NCBI GenBank assembly: GCA_903632075.3
Contig: CAHIKZ030003485.1
Coordinates: 1,653,501-1,717,500, forward strand
Reading direction: 5' to 3'
Length of the DNA: 64,000 nt
Source: Acanthosepion pharaonis
Lineage: Eukaryota > Mollusca > Cephalopoda > Sepiida > Sepiidae
Both the position numbers and the translations under genes were made by a program. Position 1 is the first letter of the stretch; the number at the start of each line of letters is the position of its first letter. The notes under the pieces were generated by a model. That model was not told the origin of the DNA, did not search any database, and was given only the letters and a program-made list of their open reading frames with translations. Positions 22,270-36,200 of the stretch are shown one piece after another.

Positions 22270-22640
22270 CAGAGAGAGAGTAAGAGAGAAATTTCAACCA
22301 CACACACACACATGCTAACCACAGAGGCTACCTGAGAGCATGGCTGACTGCCCGTTCAGCCATTAGGCTATAAAAATGACCTCCTGTGAATACAGAAAGA
22401 GAATGGGCTCTACTATCAACACAACAAGCCCAATCAGATAACCAACAAGCAGCCAGCTGAGTTAAGCATACCCCCTTTTCATGCTATCATTTCACACCTC
22501 ATACACCATACATTTGAATGCTACACTATACAACTTACCAGAGACATTTTCATATCTTGTAAATGAAAATAAATCTTTGCTCATTTCTCCAAACCAGTGT
22601 CTAATTTGTTTCTTTACTCCAACCAACTCAGATCAGGTCT
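22270..22640 (+). other. LTR-like or promoter-like segment
   Basis: Contains a CA/GA-rich run, GGCTATAAAAATGACC near 22368 and AATAAATCTTTGC near 22570 followed by T-rich sequence. The order, TATA box then polyadenylation signal about 200 bases later, is that of an LTR. No partner LTR or target duplication was found, so this remains a guess. Confidence 0.25.
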
Positions 22641-22664
22641 ACCCTGAATTAAAAACCATGAGTA

Positions 22665-22790
22665 CAACAAGAAACCACTTCACTATATTTCCTAAGAAGT
22701 AATGGCAATTCATAGATAATAAGAGAAATCTCCAGATAGCCATGATTGCTTAGCTCTGAAGAGATATGATACTGATAAATGATATGGTAT
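22665..22790 (+). repeat. Dispersed repeat, copy 2 (pair with 4785-4920)
   Basis: See the entry at 4785. Same orientation; clear block similarity over about 125 bases. Confidence 0.55.
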
Positions 22791-23880
22791 ATATAAATAA
22801 AAAAAAATTAATGTGCCAAAAAGAGATTAGAATAAAAGAAAAAGTATACATCAATTTATTTGATTTTAAACAAGTTTTCTTGTCTTAACTAATAACCACC
22901 CATCACAAAAGACTAGGCATGCAAAAATTGTCATATTAATATAGATCCAATGTGATAAAGGAATGGAGAAAATGAAAGAAAGTTCTACTCAAAACTGACA
23001 CAAATATCCCACTTTCTAATGTTTCTTCTGCAAATGTACAAATCTGAAGATATTTCTAGCCAGCCTTAGCATCTTTAAACCAGAAAGGCAAAAGCAATGG
23101 GGAAAAGAGTAGAGGAGATGTCTTAATCTGTAGCAAATTTATTATTATTATTATTATTATTATAAATAAATAAAAATAAAATATAAAATAATAATAATGA
23201 AAATAATAAATAAAATAATGATATAAAAACGAATGTATAAAATAAATTGAATAAAAATTAAAAATAATAAAAAATTTCCCAGCATGCAACAAAAACTGTT
23301 CCTGCCACAAATATGAACATCCTGCCAAAAGATATTAAATCTCTTCACCACGAACCTTAGTATGGGCAAGACATGTCCAGCTTCTCTCAGTGATATGGCT
23401 TGTAATACTTTGGAGTAAATTCTCCCTTTTATCACATGTACCATAAAACAATCGTAACCTAAAAAACACATGCACCATACACACAAAAAATATCAGTTGT
23501 ATGAAATTAACATACAATTTACCATGATTTTCCTGTTATTTGTATACATTTTATTTCCTGTCAAGTATGCTTTTATCTCTGTGAACACAAGGTTAATTTC
23601 TGCTGCTATGATGTGAGTGAATCCCCCATAAGTCTGAAAGAGAATTTATCATAACCAATGGAATTAAAAAATTTCAAAATACACTCTCCAAGAAATTTTC
23701 CAGAGCCTAAAACCAATAATTAACTGAAAACTAGTAATTGGGGATCCATTACCAGTGCAGCACCTCCCCATTGCATTATAAAATAAAATACTGTTCTGAA
23801 TGAACCAATGTAAAAAAAAGACAAAGAAAAAAATATTGAATTTAATCATTTAAAAATTTTAATTCAATCTGTCTTTCCGT
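22791..23880. other. AT-rich stretch upstream of WDR11 without a gene
   Basis: Contains an (ATT)n run at 23139-23163 followed by AT-rich sequence. Open frames across it are repeat artefacts. Confidence 0.55.
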
Positions 23881-24108
23881 TTCCGTAAATTTCTAAAGTT
23901 GGTCGAAAAAATATTCAGAGGTCAACTTTTGAACCCAGATGATAAGAAAGGAAACTTTTATGGATTAGTTTTGCCTTCTTGTGTTGAGTGTCAAAGGGCA
24001 GTAAGAAAACTAGCAGCAGCCGTAAGCTGGGTCTGCTCCGCACTCCAGCAGTCGGAGGGAGGCAGGCATACACCGCAGTTTTCCTGCTGCCTGTAACCTG
24101 TTCACACA
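23880..24108 (+). promoter_or_regulatory. Presumed 5' region of WDR11
   Basis: Locally more GC-rich than its surroundings, without a TATA box, ending at the first ATG of WDR11. The transcription start cannot be placed by eye. Confidence 0.35.
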
Positions 24109-24272
24109 ATGGAACAACAACAACAACAACAACAAAAACAGCAGCAGGACAACGCGAACACTGCGGCTATTAAAGACAACAGTAATATTTACAGGAATTT
24201 ATGGAAGTTGCTTGTCTCGCCCAAAGTATTAACTGGAGTTTTACATTTCCAGAATAAAAGCGCTTGCGACTG
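24109..24272 (+). CDS. WDR11: WDR11 exon 1 (residues 1-55)
   Basis: Starts MEQ followed by a glutamine-rich run coded mostly by CAA repeats, which vertebrate WDR11 lacks. It then reads LVSPKVLTGVLHFQNKSACD, matching the vertebrate start of the first propeller. It is followed by GTGGGT. An upstream ATG is not needed. The exon ends two bases into a tryptophan codon. Confidence 0.85.
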
Positions 24273-27200
24273 GTGGGTGGTTCGCTTGATCCCTAGTGTT
24301 TATTGTTGTTATAGTTTTACTTAAATTTTATTTTTCAAGCTTTTGATTCATTTGTCTACTTTGCTTAGTTATTTTATTGCTTGAACCTAAGGCAATAATT
24401 TATGTTTATTTTATTAAGCTGGCCATTAATTGTTCTAAGTGCGTTATGTTAAATACTCAAAATGAATCTTTAAAAAGAGTTCTGCTAAGCAAAGGGAGAT
24501 CACTCGCAATTCTAAAATCTTCATTTAGATGATTTAGTAAACAAAATCATATTACATTTCAAAAAATTGTTCCTGCAGCCAGTGTAATTAATCAGTGTAT
24601 TTTTTTAGGTTTATAAAACAAAAGCTAAATTTTAGTTTTTTTAGTTTTTTTTTGCTTTATTCTCCATTAAACATTCTTTTGGTAATGCAGTTCAACTGTT
24701 GCTTAAGAATAAGATTTACTCAACGCAATGCTCAACCATTAATTAACAATTCACATTTTTTTTCGCATCTTAAGTTTAAGAATCAACAATTTCTATAACT
24801 ATTTTTGTTATATATATAAAGTTGATTCTTCTACATTCTTTTATTAGATAAAAGCTTGGAAATGAACCTCATACAAAGCAGTTTTTAAATTTAATAATGT
24901 TACAATGCTGAAAAAATCTTTCGTTTCTTAAGGATGTTCTTATCTTTATTTTTAAAACATCTGATATTTATTTTGAATTCTATATTTTGTACAGATCATA
25001 CATAAAACAAGAATACTGTTTGTAATATTTGGTATTTTTTTACTACTAACTACGAACAACAATTATAATGCGATTTAGTAATTTAAGTAAAGTTCTTGGT
25101 TCGTGTCTACATTCAAATTTATTTTTAATAGATTTTCAAAATTATCAGGATCAAAAAATAAATTTTGAAAATTGGCAGTAAGAAAAATCTAGTTTTCTGC
25201 TTTTTCTTTTTTATCACAATATCTGTGAATGTGTATTTTTCTGAATATTTGAATTGAAAGTCTTATTTTTCTCAGTTAATTTTAACTTCAAAACACTAAA
25301 TTTAATAATACTATCAAAAACTTAAATCTTCAGTCTTTCCATAAAAGAAGAGTTAAAAAACCGAATATCAACCTACTTATGTTTTTTGTTTTTGCCATGA
25401 GTTTTTTTTCTAAGAAATTAATTCGTCTTGTTACATGTTCAAAACAATTTTTCACTTAAAAAAAAAAATTAAAATCAAATAGATTGTTTTTTTATTAATG
25501 ATTTCTTGGCGAGAAAAGATGATTCTCAAGTATTTATTAAAAAAAAAAAATTACTTTTATATTTCAAAATAGTAATAAAAGCAGATTTCGTCGTTGTCAC
25601 ACGCAAATCAATCGTGTTTAAAAATTCTCAGCCTTGGTTTACTTTAAAAATTTAAAAAATTATTTTATCTCTGGTTTCTGATTAAAAGTAAACTTCCTTT
25701 TTATTTTAAATAATTTTTTTTTTTTTTTTTAAATTTGAGTATAAAAAAATGTTGAAGTTAGTGAAGTAAATAATAATAAAAAAAAACTGGCTAAGATTTC
25801 GTTTGTTTCGTTAAGGAAAAAAATAAAAAAAATTTCTTATTAATATTTTTGGTTTGGGATTTAAAAAAAAAGTTGTCTCGGTAGTGATTTCATTCATTAC
25901 GTTCACCAAAAATTGGTCTATTTTAAAAATTTTTTTTTTTTATTTTATTTTATTTTTTTGTGCTAAATGGAAGAATTTCTATGTTTGTTGCCATTTTGAT
26001 TAAAAAATAAATAGCCCCAATAATTGCAGAAAATAATTTTATGATGTCATGAAACAGAAATTTTAATTTTATGATGTCACTGTCCCAGGAGAACATTATT
26101 ATTAAATATTTGCACCTGTCTGGAATTTACATTTTTGATTAATTAATTAGTCGCTGTTTGTTCATTTCTCTTTTTACTGATAATTCCTTGACTTTTTTTT
26201 TTACCTGATGTAGTGAATTTTTTTTCTAGTATTTGAGATTATGCCTAACGTAGCTTTTTTGTAAGAAATTTTGACGTAACGTGTACTACAGACCCCTACC
26301 AAAACAGAAAAGAAAAGCAAAAGATTTTTATTTAATATTTTTTAAAACGTTTGATAAGAAAAATAAAAAGAATTTTTAAAAAGCATCAGTCGATTTTCAA
26401 TAGTATTTTTCTTAATGTTTTAGTTTTTCTTTTTAGTTTTGTTTAAGAATTTTAATACAGGTTCCCTTTTTTGCTACTCTACTCTCTAACTCTAGTGATT
26501 TAGTTTGAATTCTCTTGGAAAAATTGAATTCTTTATTTTAAAGAAAAAATCTTATAAATCAAATTTATATTCCTATTGATTGGTTATTTAATTTTTCAAA
26601 CAAATTAAAAGAAAAATCAAAGTTCAAGGAAGCAATCTGTTCTGTTTTTCTCGTATTTCAGTTTTCTTAGTTTCTAAAAAACCCTCAATCTTCTTACCTA
26701 GGCTAAATCTTTTCTTAATCTTTTCATTTTGCATGAATACTTTGGTAGACAAATATAAATAAACGATTTAAAGATTTTGATATGTTTACGTAACTAGTTT
26801 AAGTAAAATTATTTTAAAGACTGTTACTGTGAGAAACCCTATGTGTCCATGTCGAAATGGCAAATTGTATACACCGAGAACTCTGGCTTTTCAAGTCGGT
26901 TACTGTCCATCTTTATTGCCTCTTTTTTTTCTTTCGGTTCTGATAATTGTGATTGAATGTTTCTAAATAACTGATAGCTTTTCTAATTAAACTAAACACG
27001 AACATAGAGAATTCCAACTCGTACAAGGTTCTGAGACAAAAATTTATGTCTGTAGTTTGCATTTGCTTTTCTCTTCTCGATAGATACAGAATTTGGTTCC
27101 ACCAGAAATAAACATTTTTGCTATGATTACTCTTCTTCTTAGAGAAATGACACAGGCATTCATCTTTTTTATTTGACACTTGTAAAATCTTTGCAAAAAA

Positions 27201-30200
27201 TTTTTCTTGCATTCTGTGCAAGGATGAGGGAGGCGATTTGGCACGGTAAAAAAATAAAAATATTCAAATTCAACTCGTTCCCAAGGAACGAAAAAAAAAA
27301 ACAGTAACGTTTTTTTTTTTTTTTTTTACAAAAGTTGTTCCTACTTTTTTTTATTTTTTATTTTTCTTTAGTTCAGTTTTTTATTATGAAGAATTTTCAT
27401 ACAAGAAATTAGACACAGGAAGAATTTTTAATGATTCCTCTTACTACGTCTCAAACCGTTACAACATCGATTTGCTTCTTGTAATGTACTTTGATCCACT
27501 GTTCTTTTACTTACTATGCAGACACAAGGCACATGAACTGAAAATAACTCAGCTCTATTTGTGTTACCTGAAGAATATGTCTAATAATTAAGAACATGCT
27601 TAAAAGCTGAAACTTTGCAAATTAATTATTTGATATATCTTCTTTTTTTTTTTTTTTTCAATGAGTAATTTTTATCTTCTTGCATAAATTATAAGTTCAT
27701 TATTTTAAGTTGGTATCAGTAGTGATAAATTAATAATTTTCAATAAAAAAAGTATTTTGTCTGAAACTAATTAAAATGTGTTATAATAATATGAATTTGT
27801 CTTCATACATTTTACCAAATCTTAATTCATATAGACTTTTTAAAGTTTTTCTTCACAAACTTATGACAATTGTTTTTTTTAGTCTGGTTTCATGATTTTT
27901 TTTGTGTCTCTAGAGCAAATCTGAAGATTTTTGAATGCACTGATGTAAAACATAGTATTCTCGTTATGATTATGTTGTGGTCTTATGTGGCCATCCAGTA
28001 AAGACTTTTAGTGACTGGATGGCCAAAAAAAGGTTTTCTGTTCAAAACTATTGAAAATATTTTTTCCGTTATAGAATCATGGCTCGGAACACGTTTTTTG
28101 AACACCTTTAAAAATTGACAAATATCTTTTTCAAATTGAATTTTCTAGACACTAGTAGTTTTTTATTATTTCCTTTTAAGTGTCATTTTTAGTTATACGT
28201 ATCATTTTAAATCAGTGTGAAATTTTTTTAGAAAGTACAAGGTTTTCTATGGCCTTTTTGTCCACCCTGTATATAAAATTAAAATTTAATATAAAATTAA
28301 TTATTTGAATCGCTTTTAAAGAAAAGAATGCATTGTTGTTAGGTATGATCATTTGTGTGGGTTAGGGTTTGTCATAAAAATAAACAAAATCTAATGTTGA
28401 CAAACCATTTATAAAACTTGTTTTGAAGATAAAATAATTACATCAAAAGTGGTAAATAATTTGAGATGAAAAAAATGATTTTGTTATTAGAATTGACTCC
28501 TTCTGGTATTACACAGAAAAAGGTAGTCATTCTCAAAACTTTGGTTATCTGACAAAGCTGTGGCAATTTTTAATACAATTAAACATGGATGTAAATTATT
28601 CAAAATTAGTTACCTTAAATTCTTTTTCTTTATTTACCCCTTGATTGTATGTGTCATAATTGCTACACTTATGTATTCATCTGATTAAAATTTACAAGCA
28701 GTTTATTATCTGTTAGTTTTTACTTATATCTATTTATTGTATGAGGCAGCCTCATTTTTTTCTGTAGGCAAAAAGCTGTCATGTATTTATTTTTATATGC
28801 AAAACTTGTCTTGGAAAAAACACACATGCCCCAATTGTTTTAACAACTTTATTTTTTATTACAGATTCCCTTTTAAGTATATTTTTAAAAACTTCCAAAG
28901 TTTTATTAAATGGATGTATTTTGGTTGTAGATGAAGGCTTCTCTCATTAAAAGAATCTATAAACAAAAGATGACTATAAATAAAGAGCAAATAAATAAGC
29001 AACTTGTGTCTTGGTATCTGTGAGAACTTGCACGAGAACAAGTTCACTGTTCAGGATTGTTATTTCACTGATTCAAGTCAATAAAATTGTTCTTATTACG
29101 TGTGTGCATAATGTAATTTCTCACATTATATACAAATGCAATAAATACTTTTGGAAAAAAGAATTTGTTTTTCACAAAGTGGTTTTATTTATTTCAGGGG
29201 CTGGCAAGGTTTCCTAGCTCATGCCTGTCATAGCTTCATCACTGTCATTGATCCTCGTACTGTACAGGTGAGTTGATATGGAGCGGAGAAGCAACCTTTA
29301 GGTTTATTTTCCCCAGATGATATATCTTTCTTTTTTTTTTTTTTTTTATTTAACTCAGGAATGATATATTTGCATTGAAAATTTTTGATAATTTTAAAAA
29401 AAAATTTTTTATTACTTCTAGAAAAAAATATGTATCCAATTGTATAGAATTGTCCCATTTTTTGGTGGTATGATATGCTATAATAATAAAATGCTGTCTT
29501 AAGAGTGCATGAGAAAACCAGCCACTTTCTTTACTGCTGCAACATAAAAACATTTTCAAACATGACCTGAAGAAGAGACAACTGTGTTTGGTGGTAGATT
29601 GTATATGCAGTTATTACTATACTGTAGAGGAGAAATTAACCCAAATGTGGGCAGAAGGGTGAGAGGAAAAGCTTTTAGTGATCATCCAATAGCAGCTATC
29701 TACCCATTAAGTGCAGCTGATGTGCCATGAATCACTACTTAAAAATTGGCTTGTTCAACCACCAGCAATTCTGTCCTTCATCCACTGTAATCATCATTTG
29801 ACACATGCAGTGCCTAACAAGACAATTTAGGAAGAATGATAAAATTACAATATGTTAATAAGAGCAAATTAATTTGATATTTATTGGCAGCATTTGTTGG
29901 CTATCAAATCAAGTAAAGAAATGATTCTTAGAAGTTTAAAGCAGTCATTAATGAAATTACAGGGCTTATCATCCTAATAGCCATAAGTCACTTTTACTTT
30001 TTTCTTTAAAATATCATTCTAGAAACAGGATAAATTTCATAAAAACTAAAATTTATAAAAATGTAAACGTTTTTTTTTTTTTTTTTTTTTACATTAATTT
30101 TTCCGTAAATATCTATATTTATAAAAAATACTTATCAGTTTAATAAACAGATCAATCTGAAAATGTGAGTTTAGATTTACATTATATATAATATATATAT

Positions 30201-33200
30201 CAAACAATTGTTAATAACGGTTTTCCAAACCATCTTATAGATTACTTTTTCTTTCTAAGGTAACCAACAGCAACACTGAACACACAGAAAAAAAACAATG
30301 ACACTTTTTACAAAAAATTAAATGCATAGTAACTATAAGCAAGGTGAATCTTCACTGAGAAACATCATAAAGAAATGAACAACTCCAGTCAACACAAACA
30401 AGAAAATTAAATTCATTATTTATCATAAAAAATTTAAAACTGCTAACCTCATCGTCAAAAATAAGAATTTACCTGCAAGATCTAAATTACAGAGAACCAA
30501 TATTATGAATTTACATGTCCCTTAAGGAGCTGTGTTCCTGACCAATCCTAATTTGTGAATAATTATATCAAATATACTACAACATGTTTAATAAGAAGAC
30601 TCACATTACATCTCTCTGGCCTTAGCTCAATTAAGTCTCATTTAAATACACATGGAGACCTACCAAACTCTATCCATAATTCATTGATAATACAAATATA
30701 AAAGCATCATCCAAATGTACAAAAAGGCTAAAATTAATAGAAGCATTATTAATAAAAATAAAAAACCAACACTCAGTAATATCAAATATGAACATGGCCA
30801 CAATTTACTGACTGTATTTGGAAAATAAAACATTCCTATAACTCAGGATACAAATATAAAAAAATTCCAATATTCAGTTAAAAGTATAAAAAAAAATCAT
30901 TCTTGATAATAGCTAAAAGTATAGCTAAAAGCACTTGGAAAACATTTGGACAATTTTTATATAATTTATGCTCTGAAAAGAAAGAAAATTATATGAACAT
31001 ATATAAGAAATTATATAAAAAAGAACTCAACCATTGCACCTTGTCAATGAAACTTATATATATAATATGAGGTCATCCCATAAGTTCTGTCCGAATTTTG
31101 AATAAAGAAAACAAGTGACCAAATGTTAAATTTAATTACAGATTCAGTCAACCATGTATTTTCCTTGATTATTTATGATTTCCTTCCATCTATTAACAAG
31201 CTTACTAATTCCATTACTGTAAAATTCTTTTGGCTTTGATTCGAAGACAAAGACAAGAAAATTCAGATTTTTTTTTTTTTTTTAGAAAAAGGTTGGAATG
31301 AGATCAAGCTTTCTGGATTGTGTTGGATTAAAGAATACAGTTGTTTTGTCTTGTCTCTCATTTACATATTTTGAATTGGTTGTGTCTTTAACACAATCTT
31401 TGAAATCTGACACTAACATTTTAACTTTGTTTTGCATATTTATCTTAACTGTGTTGATTTACTTTTCAAGATCTATTAACCATGAAAGGCAAAACTCTAA
31501 TATCTATTTCACTTGTTATCTGTTCTATTGACTAGCATAATATCCATAAAATATGCCTAAGATAAGTGCCTATGTACAGGGTACGATGGATAAATTGGCA
31601 AAAACAACATGCATGTGAGAAATTAAACATATAAAATGGTGACAATTTACTCATCGCACCCTGTATGTATGCACTCAGTCTAGGATCAAAGTATCACTCC
31701 ATGGTGGCATCTGTATACCTTTTGAAAAACATTGTAGAGGTATATACATTGGGGTTATCTTTCAGTTATGATTAAAATATTAAAATGGATATTAAACTTA
31801 AATATTTGTGGAATATTTGAAGCTTCTTTTACTTTAATAATTTATATCAAACTCAGAGCAGAAGCAATATTAACACTAATTTCTAATTTTTCAAAAGCCC
31901 AAAAACTGCTACTGTATTTATGTTTTTATTATTTTAAAACTTTAATGCTGGATGTTTGATAAAAATGGAAGGTAAAATCATAAATTGATTCATTTTTAAC
32001 ATCAAAGAAGTTTCCTTAACCAGCTTCTAATTATTCTTTAATTTGTGAATTATTTTAAAAATCTTTTTCAGGTGTTCCAAGTATTAGAAAAACACAAATC
32101 CAATGTTGTGAAGGTATTTTTTTCACTTCTCACTTTTTTTGCTCCTTCATTAATAAATTAACTTTAAATGCCCCTCCCTCTTTATGAGGTTATGTATTTT
32201 TTTCCCTGATATGAATTGAGTCATTTACTTTGTTAAAACTTTGGTTTGTGGCTAATTCTCCCAGTATTCATATTACACAAAAACTGTAAGAACATTACTT
32301 GTAAAAACAAACTCTTTTTCATTGTGAGACCAGATAAATATTCTTTCAAGAAAAGTTTTCAAACAATTAAATTCATAGTTAAGGGTAAACGACTCTTATT
32401 TTTGCATTGTAAATTTTGTACCAAAAACACTGTTTTAAAGGAACATTATAAAGCGTGTTAATTTCCTCAATTAACAATATTGATCTTTGAAATTCAGCAT
32501 AACTCAGCTAAATATTCTGAGCAGTTTACACATGACTTTTTTTTTTACCCAATCAGCATAAGGAATTTTCTGTCTGAATTTCTGGGATGAAAAGTTATTA
32601 TTCACACATAGACTATTGTCTCTATCTTGTTGTCACAGTGTTTCAAACAAAAATTAAATAAATGAGGTAAAAATGACTTGAATTTTTCTTTCTTTTTAAT
32701 TGTGTGCATCCTTTGTTCAGAAATCCCAAAAGATTGCAGGTATTATGGGTACCCTACTTCTGTAATTTATCCCAAGAATCTTCTTCTCATAATAGGAAGA
32801 AGCCGGCTCAATCCACCCAGGGTGAATGCCGCATCAGTACAGTACAGTATTATGGAAGGGTTTTATAAGGAATACTGACATTTTTCTGTAACCAATAACA
32901 TGGATTGTTGTTCTGAATTTTGGGAGCTTTGTCAAACATCAAAACCTTTGCAGAGAAAATCACTCTTAAAACTTTTTATATTAAAGCTTTTTCTATCAGG
33001 AATGCAAATAACTTCTGGCCATCCTGAAACAGAATTTACCAAAACATCCATCAGTTCAACCCACCTCAACATGTGCATGGTCTTATATGCACACATGTCC
33101 AAGCACACATCAAGCAACTACTGCGTACATCTTCCAGGATGGAAGACATGACTACAAGTCAACTGTTGGACAGAACTCAGGCTATAATGAAGGATCAGAC

Positions 33201-36200
33201 TGTGACTAAAGAAATAACTGCAGCTCACATCTCACCAGTCGAAGCGGCAGCTGATAAATTTTAACAGATGGAAGTTTATCAGCTACCACTGTAGAAGGGT
33301 ATATGCAATGCTATTGATGCTCTGCATGGAATCACCTTTCTAAAGATTACCCAGTTCAACGAGAAGAGGCACAAGCCCGTCAGCCATGAAGGATGCGCAA
33401 CAATGCATTGCTTCCGGTGTCAGTGTTAGTCTCTTCCCCAGCAAGTTGAGAATGAGGTGCTACCTGTCTTAGGCATTGATGTGAATGGAATCAAGAGAGT
33501 GGCACTTGTGGACATGGGCTGCTCAAAGTCACTCATAAATAAGTCAGCCTGTCAATCCCGGTGGGAAATGGAGGTGGATATACTTATCATAAACAATAAC
33601 ACCCTCAAATGCAGTGAAGTTGGAAACATCAAGTTTGATATGGGCAATACCCCCCCCCAACATCGAGGTCTTGGTAGTGGTTGGAGAGCTATTAGGTTTT
33701 GAAATGTTGCTTGGGATTTGACTATTAAAAAGCTGGGCGAACTCCAAATAACGGAATGTGGCAATGTACAGCTTCCCAAGCATTGGATGGCTTGTAAAGC
33801 TGCCATTAAAATTGAAGAACCTGGTTTCTGTGCTGAATTCAACCCAAACAAGAAGATATGGATCACATCATGGAAGTGGTCAGGTGATCAAACGAGGGAG
33901 AATTTGCGAAACAAGATGCACAAGTACCCAATACCAAAAGGTGTCAAGGCAGAATGTGACCATGAGCTGCAGACCTGTCTTGATAATGGTTGGTTGCAGC
34001 CTTATCCTGAAAAAAACTTGGTCTTCCAAGAGGCCTAATTCCATTGATGGTGGTGGTGAATAAAAATAAAAGTAAAGTACAACCAAAAAGGACCTGATGT
34101 CACTATCCTTGACCTACAGCAGGCCTACCTACAAGTGCATATCCACAAGTCACTTTGGCCCTTTCAAACCATGATCTTCAAGGGGCGAATGGGCAAGTTG
34201 AATGTTGCATCAGCTATAATGAAAGCCATTGTGGACGCTAAAAAATGAGTCAGTCTGACGGGCAACCTCATTATGTATTGATATTTACGTTGACGAGAGC
34301 AGTCTTCACCAGACTATGTGAAAGAGCACTTGGCTGCTTTTGATCTGACCTGCAAGGATCCAGAGTGGTTACAGGATGGCACTCATGTTCTGGGTTTGCA
34401 TGTTGAGGAGAACAACTAGCTTAATTGGAGGCATGAAAATGACATTCTATCAGCTCCGGAGGTCATGATACTATGCAATGTCTTGTTGTGTGGAAAGCTG
34501 TTGGGTCACTTTCCTGTGTATGGTTGACTCCACATTGCTGCATCATTTGTTAAATTCAGAACAGTGTCGATCACATCTCGCTGGGATGACGAAGTGACAG
34601 ATGCCCTACTTAAGAACATGATTGAGGACATAGTAGCAAGAATGTGCCAGAATGACCCTGCACACAGCAAGTGGTGCACAAACACACACTTTTGATGTGT
34701 GGGTTGATGCAAATTCTCTCATCACATAAGTTTTGATCGAGGTTGATGGAAGCATTGTAGAGGATGCATGTTGACTGCGGCCTGTGAATGATGCACAACA
34801 TATCAATTTAGCAGAATTAGATTCTATCTTGAAGTGTGTTAGCACTACAGTGGGGTGTAACAGAGCTGCATCTCTTCACAGATTCTGCATGTGTGCACTG
34901 GTAGGTATCGGACTTGCTCACTGGAAAAGCCAGAATACGAATTAAGGTGGCAAGTGAGATGCTGATCTGGAGGCATTTTGAGTACTCTTGAAAAGCTGGT
35001 CCAAGAGTACAAATCATTGATCATAACTTTTGTGACGTGTTCCTCTCCACACATACATATATTACACACATATCCATAAATATATACATAGAAATTTGTT
35101 TTCCCAAACTTCTGTAGACTCTTTACCAAATTAATTTAACCCTTTCTGAGAGTCTTTTTCTCTTAATTGTCTCTTAATTTATATTCAAATTTGATGATGT
35201 TTTATTCCTCATTTTGGGCATGCAAAGTTATGTTAGCTCTTTCTTTCTCTTGCCAGCTGTCAGTCAAAACCTTCCCTTTTCCTCTAATGGGATCAGCAGT
35301 AAACTCCTTCATTCAATTATCAAAACAAAGCCATCAACAATCAACAGTAGCCTGTGAAAAAAGTATCGGTTTATCTGGCGTTAGAATTATTTGAATTTTA
35401 GTCCTCCCTGCATGGTCTGATGCTATACATTTTACAGTTCTTTTGATATATTTTTAAATTTTGATACCCACAATTCCTTATCAATAGTATTTTTGTCAAA
35501 AAACATTGTGTTGACGAAAATGTTGGCAATCTGACTGTAGGCTAACAACGGTAATCGCTAGTGGCATTGCCACCTTGTGCGTAGGGCATATATATTTGTG
35601 TATCTCCCCAAGTGGCTTTTGGTTCATGCTTGTATAGGCCAGAGATTTAATATTTTTTTGTCATGTTCCTTGGCACCAAATCTGGTTTTGTGTGTGTATT
35701 TTTAAATTTGATGAAATTTTTGTTGCAGACAGAATCTGAAAATGTATGTTATTCATTTTTGTTTATTTCCAAAGTCCCAGCATATTTGATGCTTGAGATT
35801 CAATTCCAGATAGTTATAAAGACATCAAAAATATGGAATTCAGTATATCAATTTTTGGATTGACTGATTTGTTTGAACAAATTTCTTTCAACAATAATTT
35901 TATCGAGTCAAAATATTGGACAAAGTTATCTGATTGAAGTTTGCAATCCATAGTTTATGTCTGATGAAATTTTCAAAAACAAATTGCATTAACATACTCT
36001 ATTGGCTAAAATTTTGGGCCATCCTATGGATTTAATGAGCTATAAGTTTCATATCTTTTTTGGTTGAATAAACACCTACTAATCTAGGTTGCTGAAACTA
36101 TTTAAATCTTTAGTGAATACCATCCAATTTTTTTATAGATGTGCTTACTTAAAATTTAAAATTTGTCAGCTCTAAGATTACCATTAGCCAGCAGAGTAGA

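Larger units (their letters stand above)
33090..35040 (+). mobile_element. Internal fragment of a family A LTR retrotransposon
   Basis: It parallels the 6.0-9.6 kb element but lacks both LTRs and all of the integrase. In order: gag C-terminal part (IKQLLRTSSRMEDM at about 33110), a knuckle remnant (MHCFRC), protease (33457-33702, ALVDMGCSKSLI), protease-RT linker (33718-34038, FNPNKKIWITSWKWSGD to LDNGWLQPYPEKN), an RT fragment (34096-34250, ILDLQQAYLQVHIHKSLWPF), and RNase H blocks to about 35040 (HLFTDSACVHW). Frames are broken by shifts and stops. The RT catalytic region after the WPF block is deleted, as in the other copies. It lies in WDR11 intron 3. Confidence 0.75.

Noticed and set aside
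22481..22702. 73-codon frame after the LTR-like segment
   Set aside because: Contains the presumed AATAAA signal and has no homology.
28240..28275. MITE end TTTTTGTCCACCCTGTA
   Set aside because: No matching inverted end was found within 500 bases upstream.
32678..32878. 66-codon frame in WDR11 intron 3 as an extra exon
   Set aside because: Exons 3 and 4 join in phase and match WDR11 without it; no known domain.
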